A stretch of 64,000 nucleotides of DNA. Source: CAILHX01 sp964511385 (GTDB lineage: Bacteria; Pseudomonadota; Gammaproteobacteria; Burkholderiales; Methylophilaceae). Shown here in pieces: positions 8,961 through 18,167 of this stretch. The notes under the pieces were generated by a model. The model was given only the letters and a program-made list of their open reading frames with translations. It made no database searches and had not been told where the DNA came from. The stretch covers positions 1-64,000 of the forward strand of contig CAZEFE010000007.1 in NCBI GenBank assembly GCA_964511385.1, written 5' to 3'. A program made the position numbers and the translations under genes. Position 1 is the stretch's first letter. Every line of letters starts with the position of its first letter.

Positions 8961-10667
8961 TCAGGCGAGCTTGCCGGTAAGGTCGATCACGCGCGAAATC
9001 TCTTCCAGGCTGGTGTAGCCTTCGATCACGCGCCGGATGCCGTCATCGGCCAGGGTCACGAACCCTCTGGCGATGGCCGCCTCTCGCAATTCGTCAAAGT
9101 GGGCGCGCCGCGCGATCAGGGAATCCAGGTCATTGGTGACGCGCAGCAATTCCATGATGGCCATGCGCCCCTTGTAGCCGGTGTATTGGCAGCGCTTGCA
9201 GCCGACATGCCGGTAGATTTTGGCTTCTTCACCGGGCCTCAGCCCCAGGATTTTGCGCTCCTCCGTACCGGGTTCATAGGCTTCCTTGCAGTGTTGGCAT
9301 AGCGTGCGAACCAGGCGCTGGGCGATGATGCCGATGATGTTGCCAGCCATGATGTCGGAGGAGATACCAATGTCGAGTAATCGCGGAAAAGTGCCCAATG
9401 CTGAATTGGTATGCAGGGTAGAGAACACCTGATGCCCGGTCATGGCGGCGCGGAACGCCATTTCGCAGGTTTCGTGGTCGCGCATTTCACCCACCAGGAT
9501 GATGTCAGGGTCCTGCCGCATGATGGAGCGGATACCGTTGCCGAAGTCGATTTTGTTGGCTTCGCTGACGGAAGTCTGGCGCATCAGGGTGACCGGATAT
9601 TCCACCGGGTCTTCCAGGGTCATGATGTTGACCGACTCGGTATTTACAAAGGACAGCAAGGAATACAGCGTGGTGGTTTTCCCGCTACCGGTCGGACCAG
9701 TCACCAGCAGGATACCCTCGGGCCGGGCCATCATCAGCTTGAGCAGATCGAGCACTTCCGGACGCAGGCCCATGCGTTCCAGCGGGATGATGGATTTTTC
9801 ACGGTCCAACACACGTAGAACGATGTTTTCGCCATGGATGGTGGGATGGCTCGCTACGCGAAAATCAATGGGGCGGCCACCCACGGTGATCCCGAGCCGA
9901 CCATCCTGCGGCGCACGGGTTTCGGCGATATCCATGCCGCTCACGACTTTGAGCCGCACGGCGATACCGGGCCAGTAAGTTTTGTGCAGGCTGCGAATTT
10001 GCTGGAGTACGCCGTCTATCCGGTAACGCACGCGCAAAAAAGCATATTCCGGTTCAAAGTGGATATCGGATGCGCCACGTTTAACCGCATCCATGAGCAG
10101 GGCGCCGACCAGCCGAACCACCGGCTGGGTGTATTCTTCATCCCCGCCACTTTGCAGGCTGGCATAATCGATTTCGCCCGTTTCAATTTCGCGCAGGATG
10201 CCATCTACCGATAACTCAAAGCCGTAAAACTGGTCGATGTGGTCTTCAAGCTGAGCCTCGCCCGCAAGCAGGGGTTGAACCTGAATCTGCCCACCCAACA
10301 TCGCGCGCAACTGGTCCAGCGCCACTACGTTGAACATGTCGGACATTGCCACCATCAGTGTCTGACTGGGGTCATCAAAGGCAATGGGGAGCAGGTGATT
10401 GCGGCGTGCGAATTCTTCGGGGACGAGTCTGAGCGCTTCGGAATCGGCGATCACGTTGGTCAGGTCAACACTTTCCTGACCAATGGTGTGCGCGACTAAG
10501 TCGCGCACCATGGCTTCAGTAACAAACCCCAGCCTGACCAGCTGGCGCCCAAGCGGGATGTTGTTCTGCTCCTGCTCCATCAGCGCGATGCGCAACTGGT
10601 CCTGACTGATCAGGCCCTGCTGCACCATCAGGTCGCCTAGGCGCATTTTACGGCGTGCTTCTGACAT
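8961..10667 (-). CDS. mshE: Pilus extension ATPase with MshEN c-di-GMP-binding domain
   Basis: 568-residue GspE/PilB-family hexameric ATPase that powers pilus polymerisation. Residues 9-32 match the published MshEN c-di-GMP motif at every fixed position: Arg-Leu-Gly, hydrophobic pairs at 6-7 and 11-12, Gly10, Leu17, Leu21 and Gln24 of the motif. A second, partial copy follows with Pro in place of Arg. The ATPase core has Walker A GPTGSGKTT, Asp-box and Walker B segments (LEDPVEYPV, ILVGEMRDHET) and a Cys4 zinc motif (CQHC...CKRC) near the C-terminus. An internal gap of 97 bases separates it from mshN. Ligand binding is predicted from the motif. Confidence 0.95.
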   Translation of the reverse strand: MSEARRKMRLGDLMVQQGLISQDQLRIALMEQEQNNIPLGRQLVRLGFVTEAMVRDLVAHTIGQESVDLTNVIADSEALRLVPEEFARRNHLLPIAFDDPSQTLMVAMSDMFNVVALDQLRAMLGGQIQVQPLLAGEAQLEDHIDQFYGFELSVDGILREIETGEIDYASLQSGGDEEYTQPVVRLVGALLMDAVKRGASDIHFEPEYAFLRVRYRIDGVLQQIRSLHKTYWPGIAVRLKVVSGMDIAETRAPQDGRLGITVGGRPIDFRVASHPTIHGENIVLRVLDREKSIIPLERMGLRPEVLDLLKLMMARPEGILLVTGPTGSGKTTTLYSLLSFVNTESVNIMTLEDPVEYPVTLMRQTSVSEANKIDFGNGIRSIMRQDPDIILVGEMRDHETCEMAFRAAMTGHQVFSTLHTNSALGTFPRLLDIGISSDIMAGNIIGIIAQRLVRTLCQHCKEAYEPGTEERKILGLRPGEEAKIYRHVGCKRCQYTGYKGRMAIMELLRVTNDLDSLIARRAHFDELREAAIARGFVTLADDGIRRVIEGYTSLEEISRVIDLTGKLA

Positions 10668-10764
10668 GGGCGCGCAATACTTGTTGGTTGAATACGGTCA
10701 GATTATGCCCTATTCGGCCAGAATTGGCACGGTCAGCAGAGAGCCGGGGATATGCCGCAGAGCC

Positions 10765-12303
10765 TTATTTGCCAAGCGTGGAGCGTAGCTGGCCGATCCT
10801 GGTTTCCAATGCCGCTTTATCAACAACACCGGGCTGCCTGGGCAGCAAGTCCAAGGCGCGCTGGTAATAATTGAGCGCAAGGTCCGGTTTGTTAAGCTGA
10901 TCCAGGCTGACAGCCAGATTGAAGGCGTAATCCGCACTCCCGGAATCGAGGCGGAACGCTTGGAAATAGGACTGCTGAGCATTCGGCCACTGATTCTGGT
11001 CGGCATAAACACCGCCCAGTGCAGCGTGCAGATAGGCTGCTTCCGGCTGCTGGGCAATCAGTGTTTTCAGGCGGCTTTCCGCTGCGGTTGGGTTAGCTTG
11101 CCCCAGCAATGCGATTAACCCTGCCTGGGCGATGCTGTTTTTTGGATCAAGCTCCAGCGCGTGCTGGTAGTGGCTTGCGGCTTCATCCAGGCGCTCCTGA
11201 CGCGCGGCCACGGCAGCCAGTCCAAGCAGTGCGTCCACGTTGCGTGGCTCGGCCTGCAGGAGCTGTTTGTAGAGCCTGCCCGCCGTTGCGTCGTCGCCAT
11301 TGGTAAATGCCTGATACGCAGCCACATGGGTGGCGTTGGTGGCTGGTTCACCCTTGCGCAGGCGGGCAACCTGAAGCGGCGCAGGATCGCTGGCAGAAGC
11401 GGTGCGCGGAGCTTTGGCTGCTTTGGGTGCTGTCGGTCTGGGTTCGGCAACAGAATTATCCGGCTCAATGATCGAGGCTGGCTTGCTGGTGTCCGGCTTT
11501 GTTTCGGCCTTGTTTTCCGGCTTGATAATGGCCGGTTCGGCTTTATCCGTTTTTTCCAAGGTCTCCGGTGCGGGGGGCGCAGCAGATGTTGTATTTACCG
11601 CAGTAATTTGTGCTGTGGGCTGAGGCGGCGCTGCCTGCGGTGCCCGATTGGGTGCTGGCTGCACCGCCACAAATTGCGGCTGATCCAGCGTTTGCAGGTA
11701 ATAATAAAATCCTCCGCCCAGAACCAGTAATAACAGCAGTGCTGCACCGCCCAGCCACAAGCCGCGTTGGTTGCTCGTTGCGGCGCGCTTCTTGTCGTTG
11801 GGCTGCAAATTCAACATACTGGCTGCTGCTTGCCGTTGGACTGTTGCCTCCGCTGGTGCCTGGGCTGAAACCGGGGAAGTGTCGTCAGACAATTTGCCTG
11901 GAATCGCTTTTCCGACAGGTTTGGTCAGCTTGGGCGATCTAGCTGGTTCAGCTTTTGGCGGTTCAACTTTTGCGGACTCGACCTTGGGCGGCTGCTCTTT
12001 TCTGGGCGTGTGCAGCGGCTCGGAAAACCCGGCCTCATCTGCCAGTGTTGGCTCAGGCTCATGCGCTGTTACCAGAGGAGGTGACGGCATCTGGCCAGCG
12101 GACTCAGTTTGCGAGAGTGACAATCCGGAATTGTCAGCGACCAGAGGCGCTGACTTATGGGTAGGTGCTGTCTGTGACTGCTCTGGTTTAGGCTCTTGCG
12201 GGGCAAGTTCCAGCGACAACCCTGCCTTGGCCGCAGGTTTTTCCGTTGCCTTCGCATCCTTGCTTTGCTCGGCTTTTTGTAAGGCTTTAATTAGCAGGCT
12301 CAT
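10765..12303 (-). CDS. mshN: MshN-like TPR protein of the pilus machine
   Basis: 512 residues: a cytoplasmic N-terminus beginning MSLLIKALQKAEQ, a long Pro/Ala/Glu/Lys-rich linker, a single membrane helix (LWLGGAALLLLLVLGGGFYYYL, near residue 190), another low-complexity stretch, and C-terminal tetratricopeptide repeats (VDALLGLAAVAARQERLDEAASHYQHALELDP and following). MshN proteins have this layout and are needed for MSHA assembly. The start lies 17 bases inside the end of mshL, so translation is probably coupled. The N-terminal motif is shared with ExeB/GspB-type partners of ExeA/MshM ATPases, consistent with mshM nearby. Confidence 0.8.
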   Translation of the reverse strand: MSLLIKALQKAEQSKDAKATEKPAAKAGLSLELAPQEPKPEQSQTAPTHKSAPLVADNSGLSLSQTESAGQMPSPPLVTAHEPEPTLADEAGFSEPLHTPRKEQPPKVESAKVEPPKAEPARSPKLTKPVGKAIPGKLSDDTSPVSAQAPAEATVQRQAAASMLNLQPNDKKRAATSNQRGLWLGGAALLLLLVLGGGFYYYLQTLDQPQFVAVQPAPNRAPQAAPPQPTAQITAVNTTSAAPPAPETLEKTDKAEPAIIKPENKAETKPDTSKPASIIEPDNSVAEPRPTAPKAAKAPRTASASDPAPLQVARLRKGEPATNATHVAAYQAFTNGDDATAGRLYKQLLQAEPRNVDALLGLAAVAARQERLDEAASHYQHALELDPKNSIAQAGLIALLGQANPTAAESRLKTLIAQQPEAAYLHAALGGVYADQNQWPNAQQSYFQAFRLDSGSADYAFNLAVSLDQLNKPDLALNYYQRALDLLPRQPGVVDKAALETRIGQLRSTLGK

Positions 12304-14059
12304 CGCTCGCTACCGGTAAATACTGCTCTGGAAGGTATTGTTTGAATGACTTTAATTCATTGCTTTCGAGATTGGGGTCAGGAATAACGGTAGGTCGTAA
12401 AAAAATGACCAATTCTGTTTTGCTTACCTTATCGTCCTTGCCTTTAAACAAATCACCAAGCAATGGCAACTTCGATGCTCCGGGAACGGCATCAGTAGTT
12501 TTGGCAATGTCATCCTGCATCAAGCCACCTAATACGACCGTTTGGCCCGTTTCCATCTGCAGGACGGATTCCATTTCACGGGATTGGATAATCGGGATTA
12601 AGTTCTTTACGCCAGCAGCGGGCAGGGCGGGATTAGGATCTGTGACATCCCCTACTTTGCGTGAAATGGTAGGCCGTACCGTGAGAGTTACTTTGCCGGT
12701 TTCGGCGACCTGAGGTGTGACGCTCATCACAACGCCAACAGGTACTGTATGGACGTTGCTAGTGAATGTTCTATCTACGACGCCTTGAGTAGTTGTGCTC
12801 TGCACGTCAATTGTGAAGTACACGATGTTGTTTACGACTTTAAGAATGGCGGTTTGATTGTTCAGCGCCATCAATTTTGGGCTGGATAATACTTTTGTCG
12901 TGCCAAAAGTTTCAAGCAGTCTGAGGGATGCGACAATATTGCCGATAGCGGTACTTTTCCTGAATTGACCAACAAATTGTGACCCCGAAGCTGCAGGGGC
13001 GCCTCCCAGAGTTTGGGCAAATGTAAAGCCGGAGGTGCTTCCGTCACTAGCAAGGCGTGACCAGTCCACGCCAGATTGAAACGCATCGTTCAACGTGACT
13101 TCAACAATGGTGGCCTCAATCAGAACCTGTCTTTGCGAGGATGCTAAAACAGTGTCCAGATATTGCTGGATGAATTCATGCTGACGTTCCGTCGCCATGA
13201 CGGTGATTGTGCCGGCGACCGGGTTTAGAATTACGTCATCTTTGCTATCCAGTTTTGTTTGGTCGGCTTTGAAGGCCTCCTGAAACAGTTTTTCGGCACC
13301 GCTTCCGGCTTTGCTCACTGCTTCCACCTGTTTAAGCCGTTCTTCTTGGGCGGTCTTCAGCGCTTCCATGCGTTGTACGCGCTCTTCATTGCTTGCGGTT
13401 TGAGACTTCGTACTCCGGAGAATGTCTTTGACATTATTTTCAAGTAATGCCCAAAAATTATTTTTGGAAGTCCCTTTAACATTGGTGCTTGAATTATTGC
13501 CACCTCCACCAGAGGAGGTGCCGCCGCCAGCACCGCCTGCTGATGCGTTGGTTGAGCCAACTTGTGCCGCTACGCCGATAGCAGATGTAGTATCCCGTTC
13601 CAGATTGACGTAATTTACTTTGTAAGTGCGTAAAGTTGGCAAGTCTGGCGTGACCGAAATCAAGTTCCCCTCGACTTTGTAGCGCAGATCAACCTGTTTT
13701 CCCAAGCGTTCAAGGATGGCTTGTAATGTCTGGTCAACTGCATTCAAGGTGACTTTGCCCTGTATGGCAGGGTGTATGTCCACATTCAGTTTGCTTTCGC
13801 GCGCTAACGCAAACAGTACTTCTTGAACTGGCACGTCACTGACAACAACGCTATAAGTCTGCTCTTTGGCCTTGGGTTTGGGGGGTGGCACATAAGCCAG
13901 CTTTTTGACTGGTTTGGGGATGTCGCCTGACGGAGCAGCGTTTTTTTCATTATCTTGCGCAGAACCAACGTGACCTGCCGATGGCGTGAATGGTGTCTGG
14001 TGGGCACAGCCAGCAAGCCCTGCAATGGCCATCAATAGCCATATTTTCTTCGTCATCAT
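12287..14059 (-). CDS. mshL: MSHA-type secretin
   Basis: Forms the outer-membrane ring through which the pilus emerges. From the ATG at 14059 the protein starts MMTKKIWLLMAIAGLAGC, a lipoprotein signal with lipobox LAGC and Cys18. An earlier in-frame TTG at 14095 would add 12 polar residues and is less likely. A secretin/TonB short N-domain (VPVQEVLFALARESKLNVDIHP) is followed by a Gly/Ser-rich insert and the secretin core with the VLSSPKLMALNNQTA segment and the closing block VVLGGLMQDDIAKTTDAVPG...LPLLGDLFK. Length about 590 is typical. A possible promoter lies in the 94-base gap after mshM. Confidence 0.92.
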   Translation of the reverse strand: MMTKKIWLLMAIAGLAGCAHQTPFTPSAGHVGSAQDNEKNAAPSGDIPKPVKKLAYVPPPKPKAKEQTYSVVVSDVPVQEVLFALARESKLNVDIHPAIQGKVTLNAVDQTLQAILERLGKQVDLRYKVEGNLISVTPDLPTLRTYKVNYVNLERDTTSAIGVAAQVGSTNASAGGAGGGTSSGGGGNNSSTNVKGTSKNNFWALLENNVKDILRSTKSQTASNEERVQRMEALKTAQEERLKQVEAVSKAGSGAEKLFQEAFKADQTKLDSKDDVILNPVAGTITVMATERQHEFIQQYLDTVLASSQRQVLIEATIVEVTLNDAFQSGVDWSRLASDGSTSGFTFAQTLGGAPAASGSQFVGQFRKSTAIGNIVASLRLLETFGTTKVLSSPKLMALNNQTAILKVVNNIVYFTIDVQSTTTQGVVDRTFTSNVHTVPVGVVMSVTPQVAETGKVTLTVRPTISRKVGDVTDPNPALPAAGVKNLIPIIQSREMESVLQMETGQTVVLGGLMQDDIAKTTDAVPGASKLPLLGDLFKGKDDKVSKTELVIFLRPTVIPDPNLESNELKSFKQYLPEQYLPVASDEPAN

Positions 14060-14117
14060 GTTCGGCTGTTTGTGAGGTTGCATAATGTGCCGCAATTAAT
14101 CCCGTGTAGTTGATGCT

Positions 14118-14146
14118 TTTATCGCACAGGTTAGGTTGAAATGCAA
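14118..14146 (-). promoter_or_regulatory. Possible sigma-70 promoter for mshL
   Basis: On the minus strand, TTGCAT (14141-14146) and GATAAA (14118-14123) are separated by exactly 17 bases within the mshM-mshL gap, about 60 bases before the mshL start. Both hexamers deviate from consensus, so this is a weak candidate for an internal promoter in an otherwise co-directional run. Confidence 0.3.
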
Positions 14147-14153
14147 TTTTAAC

Positions 14154-15557
14154 TTATTGAAGCTGCTTTATTTCTTTGTTGATGCCGCCGACAGTTCGTA
14201 ACTGTGGGCGGTAGGTGCGCAGCGCTTTGGGTAATTCGGCCAGCGCTTTCGAGGCGGCGGCGCGATCGGCATAACTGCCGTACAACACGCTGATATATGG
14301 CTTTCCGCCCACGTTGGTGCGATAAACGTACAGGTTGTCCAACTCTATCACGCTGGTCAGGTTCTCAAGTTGAATGCGCATCTGTTCCGGGTCATCTCCC
14401 ACCATCAGCTGTATGCTCACTGTATCCGGCGATTGTTGGGCAAGCCAGGCCTGGGTGGCTTGCGCCCTGGTTTCAATAATGCTGTCGGGGGCTGCTGGCC
14501 GGGGTGCCGGCGGGTGAGGCGTTTCGGCGGCTGGGGCTGCGGCGGTATTGGCCGGTGTTACCGGGATGCTTGTACTGGCAGCCTTGGCTGGCGGCTGTTT
14601 CGAGGGGTCGGTCGTTGCGCGTTCTGTCTTTTGGGGTGCCCCGGATAACAGCAGTTTTTGTACGCCCAGACCTATCGCCAACCCCGCAAGCAAGGTGGCT
14701 AGTGCTAGCCAGTAAGCTTTCCTGGAATTGACGGCAGGCATGTCTTCAGCACCGAATTCACTATCCTTGATGGCAATGCCGACATGTTTCGGGGTGATGG
14801 CGTAGGCGTTTTCGGCAAACGCAGCCAGCAATGCCTTGTCGGCCAGGATGTTGATGCGCCGGACCAAGCCTTCCGACGCTTTGGCCATGCGTTTTACCGC
14901 AGCCTTGGTAAATAGCGGCGGTCCGAAGTACCCGGCCGTGCGCAAACGTGAAATCAGGTAGTCTTCAATATCTTTTTCACCCAGCGGCCCCAGGTTAAAG
15001 CTGTGAGTAATGCGTTCTTTCAACTGGCGAATGTGCTGCTCGTTGAGGTTGGCGTCCAGTTCCGGCTGGCCGAACAACACGATCTGCAGCAGTTTGTCAT
15101 GGCGCGTTTCGAGGTTGGACAGCAGCCGTATTTCTTCCAGCGTGGCCAGCGGCATGCCTTGGGCTTCTTCAACGAAAATGACGACCTGCCGGCCTTCCGT
15201 GTGACGCTCGATCAGGTAATTTTGCAATGCCTGCATGACTTGCAGACGGTCTGCGCCCGCAGGCAATGCTAGCTGGAGTTCAAAAGCAATGGCGTGGAGG
15301 ATGTCTTCCGGGGCTACGCTGGGGTTGGCAAGGTAAACGCGCTCGATGTTTTCCGGCAGCATGCCTTCCAGCATGCGGCAGAGCATGGTTTTGCCGCTGC
15401 CGACTTCACCCACCACCTTGACGATGCCTTCACCGCTGGCTATGGCATAGACCAGTGCATCCAGTACTGCGCCGCGATTACCGCCGGAAAAGAAAAATTC
15501 CGTATTGGGGGTAATCTTGAACGGCGGCTGTTTGAGGCCGAAGTGGGCGTAGTACAT
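14154..15557 (-). CDS. mshM: MshM/ExeA-like AAA ATPase with C-terminal SPOR-like domain
   Basis: 467 residues. Starts MYYAHFGLKQPPFKITP, the usual ExeA-family opening, with Walker A GEVGSGKTM at 50-58 and a Walker B region VVIFVEEAQ. A membrane helix (YWLALATLLAGLAIGLGV) near 275-295 and a Pro/Ala-rich linker lead to a C-terminal domain (VYLYRTNVGGKPYISVLYGSYADRAAASKALAELP in outline) that resembles a SPOR peptidoglycan-binding fold. In ExeA-type systems the pair helps the secretin pass the cell wall. The gene starts nine bases after the sigma-54 regulator stop. The SPOR assignment is from pattern only. Confidence 0.85.
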   Translation of the reverse strand: MYYAHFGLKQPPFKITPNTEFFFSGGNRGAVLDALVYAIASGEGIVKVVGEVGSGKTMLCRMLEGMLPENIERVYLANPSVAPEDILHAIAFELQLALPAGADRLQVMQALQNYLIERHTEGRQVVIFVEEAQGMPLATLEEIRLLSNLETRHDKLLQIVLFGQPELDANLNEQHIRQLKERITHSFNLGPLGEKDIEDYLISRLRTAGYFGPPLFTKAAVKRMAKASEGLVRRINILADKALLAAFAENAYAITPKHVGIAIKDSEFGAEDMPAVNSRKAYWLALATLLAGLAIGLGVQKLLLSGAPQKTERATTDPSKQPPAKAASTSIPVTPANTAAAPAAETPHPPAPRPAAPDSIIETRAQATQAWLAQQSPDTVSIQLMVGDDPEQMRIQLENLTSVIELDNLYVYRTNVGGKPYISVLYGSYADRAAASKALAELPKALRTYRPQLRTVGGINKEIKQLQ

Positions 15558-15566
15558 GGTGTTGGC

Positions 15567-16994
15567 TTATTCCTCGTTGTTCGCAAATAGCTGCATGCGG
15601 CCGTACAACGTAGTCCGGTTGATGTTCAGGATGCGTGCGGCCTGGCTGAGATTGCCATGAGCCAGCTTTAGTGCTGCGTCCGTGTAAGCTTTTTCCCACT
15701 GGCGCAGAATCTGGTCAAGGTTGACATTGGCCTGAGACTGCAGATGTTTCTGTGCAAAGTTTATCATGGCCTGCGGATCGTTCAGCAGGTCGTCGCTTGC
15801 CAGCAGGTCATCGGCAACGGGGTCCAGTTCGGCGATGAGTTGGGCGCGGGTAACAACGGCATCGGCATATTTCGCCGTCAGGCGGATCACGATATTGCGT
15901 AATTCACGCACGTTGCCGGGGAATGTGTAGGCCAGCCAGCTTTGCTGGGCGGCCTCATCCAGCTTGAATGGTTTGCGACCGATTTCCGCTGCATAAAATT
16001 GTTGGAAATGTTCTAGCAGGAGCAGGCGATCGTGCCCTAGCTCCCGTACCGGCGGCACATGCAGGCTAAACACGCTCAGGCGATGGTACAAGTCGGCGCG
16101 AAAACGCCCTGCACGTACTTCCTCGCGCAAATCGCGGTTGGTTGCGGAAACAATTCTGGCGCGACTTTTACGCACTTGCGTTTCACCAACGCGCTGATAT
16201 TCGCCGTTTTCCAGCACACGCAGCAGTTTGGCCTGCATTTCGGCAGGCAGTTCGCCGATTTCATCCAGAAACAGGGTGCCGTCGCCGGTATCTTCAAAAT
16301 AACCCGCCGCGCTTCCGGTGGCCCCGGTAAAAGCCCCTTTGGCATGCCCAAACAGCGTCGATTCTGCCAGGGAAGGGGAAATGGCGGCACAATTGAGCGA
16401 GAGGTAGGGTTTGTGGTTTCTGGCGCTTTGCTCGTGCAGGCAGGAGGCAACCAGTTCTTTGCCGGTGCCAGACTCCCCTTCGATTAACACGGGAAAGATG
16501 GTGTCTGCCAGTTGCTGGACTTGCGTGCGCAATGTCTGTATCGGCAGGCTTTCACCGATCAGTTTGTGCCCGCTCTCCCTAACCGTTGAGGTTTCCGCAT
16601 CCTGAATCCGCAAGGCATCAGTCAATAATGTGCGTAGCTGGATGACATCGCATGGCTTGCCGATGAAGTCTGCTGCGCCCAGCGCCAGTGCGTGACGCGC
16701 ATTGGCGTCATTATTTTGCCCGGAAAGCACGAAAATCTTGATTGAAGGGGCATGCGCCAGCAGTTCCGCAATCAGTTTGAAGCCTTCGTCGGGGGTGTGC
16801 GGGCTCGGTGGAAGGCCTAGGTCAACCAGCGCAATCTGCGGCGGATTTTCCAGCTGCCGCAATAGGCTTTTGGCTTGGCTACGCGATTCCGCCACGCTGA
16901 CATCGAAGTCATTGCTCAAAACAAAATGTAGGGTATCGGTGATGAGCGGATCGTCATCGACCAGGATCAGTTGTGGTTTGCTCGGGATTGTCAT
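15567..16994 (-). CDS. Sigma-54-dependent response regulator, PrsR-like
   Basis: 475 residues: receiver, AAA+ sigma-54 activator domain and Fis-type HTH. The receiver has the acidic pocket VDDD, phospho-acceptor Asp58 (ALVDLGLP) and Lys in IGKP. The loop LGLPPSPHTPDEGF resembles that of PrsR regulators from exopolysaccharide/PEP-CTERM loci. The activator domain shows Walker A GESGTGKE and the sigma-54-contacting GAFTGA loop. The C-terminus NINRTTLYGRM is the recognition helix. The start overlaps the DUF3293 gene by four bases and mshM follows at once, so it probably controls this locus. No partner kinase is adjacent, and I found no clean -24/-12 promoter in the gaps of the run. Confidence 0.9.
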   Translation of the reverse strand: MTIPSKPQLILVDDDPLITDTLHFVLSNDFDVSVAESRSQAKSLLRQLENPPQIALVDLGLPPSPHTPDEGFKLIAELLAHAPSIKIFVLSGQNNDANARHALALGAADFIGKPCDVIQLRTLLTDALRIQDAETSTVRESGHKLIGESLPIQTLRTQVQQLADTIFPVLIEGESGTGKELVASCLHEQSARNHKPYLSLNCAAISPSLAESTLFGHAKGAFTGATGSAAGYFEDTGDGTLFLDEIGELPAEMQAKLLRVLENGEYQRVGETQVRKSRARIVSATNRDLREEVRAGRFRADLYHRLSVFSLHVPPVRELGHDRLLLLEHFQQFYAAEIGRKPFKLDEAAQQSWLAYTFPGNVRELRNIVIRLTAKYADAVVTRAQLIAELDPVADDLLASDDLLNDPQAMINFAQKHLQSQANVNLDQILRQWEKAYTDAALKLAHGNLSQAARILNINRTTLYGRMQLFANNEE

Positions 16995-17410
16995 GTATTG
17001 CAGTAATGAAGTGTTGGCGCACTACCTCTGGTTCCCGCCAGAATGGCACGCTGCCCGAAGCGGGAGGCAATGTTTTGAGCCTGGTTTAGCGAAACGCCGA
17101 GTACCATCAGGCTAGGTTCGGCAGGCCAGTCCGGGGAATCGGGGATGCCGCTTCCGGAAAAATACGGCAGATTGAGTCGGCGAACAGTGTCATGCAATTG
17201 TTGGTGCCGTTCGGCATTGACGGCTTCCGGCAGGCGGCGCGAGCCGGGATTGGCGGCTGAGATAAACGCCCACTCCTCGCAATGGTGATGGCCAAGCAAC
17301 TGGTCAAGAGCGGCTGAATGATGGTCCACGCGCAACTCCATGTTCTTGGTTCCGCCATTTCCGGATGGCAGGTAAACGGTATAAGTTGTTGCGCGGTAGG
17401 CTGCGTCCAT
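16991..17410 (-). CDS. DUF3293 protein
   Basis: A small soluble protein of unknown function. The family pattern is visible: AYRATTYTVYLP at the start, LRVDHHSAALDQLLG, the central WAFISAANPGS motif, and LMVLGVSLNQAQNIASRFGQRAIL. The ATG at 17410 places the AYRAT block at residue 3, as usual for the family; an upstream ATG at 17479 would add 23 residues that look unrelated. Neither start has a clear ribosome site. It lies between cheZ and the sigma-54 regulator and overlaps the latter by four bases, so it is part of the same transcript. Nothing in the sequence indicates a catalytic site. Confidence 0.7.
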   Translation of the reverse strand: MDAAYRATTYTVYLPSGNGGTKNMELRVDHHSAALDQLLGHHHCEEWAFISAANPGSRRLPEAVNAERHQQLHDTVRRLNLPYFSGSGIPDSPDWPAEPSLMVLGVSLNQAQNIASRFGQRAILAGTRGSAPTLHYCNT

Positions 17411-17486
17411 TTCGTCGGAAACATCAAGCAAGGCATGGCTGCCGCAAGAGTCTCCGGCTGTTTGCAACCCGGCACCCATGGCCGGT

Positions 17487-18125
17487 CTAGAGGCCTAGCG
17501 AGCTCAGCAGGTCGTCCACCTCGTCCTGGCCGGAAATGCTGTCTTCGGCACCGACATTGGGGCCAGCCAGCAAACCTTCTTTGCTGATCAGGGAATCCTT
17601 GGTGTCGGGCGCATATTCCTTGAGGATGTCCAGCAGGATGTTCTCAATCTCGACCGCGGCACCGACGATCTTATTGACCATTTGCCCGGCGACATCGCGG
17701 AATTCCTGCGTTTCCATGATCTCCACCAGGTTCTGGTAGACGACAGCTTCACCGGCAGCAATTTCGCGGAGCAGGGAGGCCGCTTCGTTCACCAGTTCGC
17801 CATGTTCGTTGGTCGAGGCGCCCGCCAAGCGGTCCGCCAATTCACCACAGGCGTCGCGGTTGGCATTGAGCAAGGGCAGAGATGCCTCCACCGCGGTGAT
17901 GGTTTTTTCTGATGCTTCATGCATCGAGCGGTCAATAAAGGACAAGCGGTCCCGCGCATCCGTCATGGTGGCAGCGGATTTTTCCAGATTCTTGGAATAG
18001 CCCAGATCCTTGAGCAGGCTATGCAGGCGGGCGGTGGCCTCGCCAATGCGCTTTACCTGAGGGTCAACGACCGCATTTGCTGTTTTCTTGGAACTTTTAG
18101 ATTTGCTTGCCATGGTAAAAGCCAT
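17487..18125 (-). CDS. cheZ: CheZ-type chemotaxis phosphatase
   Basis: 212 residues, mostly helical. CheZ dephosphorylates phospho-CheY. The catalytic segment QEFRDVAGQ holds Asp144 and Gln148, equivalent to the Asp and Gln that act in the enteric enzyme. The extreme C-terminus GQDEVDDLLSSLGL matches the CheY-tethering peptide. No cheA, cheY or other chemotaxis gene is nearby; instead it heads the run leading to the sigma-54 regulator and the pilus genes. A well-formed promoter lies 43 bases upstream. An alternative start four codons in (18113) is possible. Identification is strong. Confidence 0.92.
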   Translation of the reverse strand: MAFTMASKSKSSKKTANAVVDPQVKRIGEATARLHSLLKDLGYSKNLEKSAATMTDARDRLSFIDRSMHEASEKTITAVEASLPLLNANRDACGELADRLAGASTNEHGELVNEAASLLREIAAGEAVVYQNLVEIMETQEFRDVAGQMVNKIVGAAVEIENILLDILKEYAPDTKDSLISKEGLLAGPNVGAEDSISGQDEVDDLLSSLGL

Positions 18126-18167
18126 TAAGGAACCGGGAGTTATTACGCTTAGTTGCAGTTAAGTCAT

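Noticed and set aside
10668..10764. Sigma-54 -24/-12 promoter before mshE
   Set aside because: The best match on the minus strand has GG and GC nine bases apart, not ten, and lacks the TTGC element.
16991..17479. Frameshift in the DUF3293 gene
   Set aside because: An overlapping frame of similar length exists, but all family motifs lie in one continuous frame.
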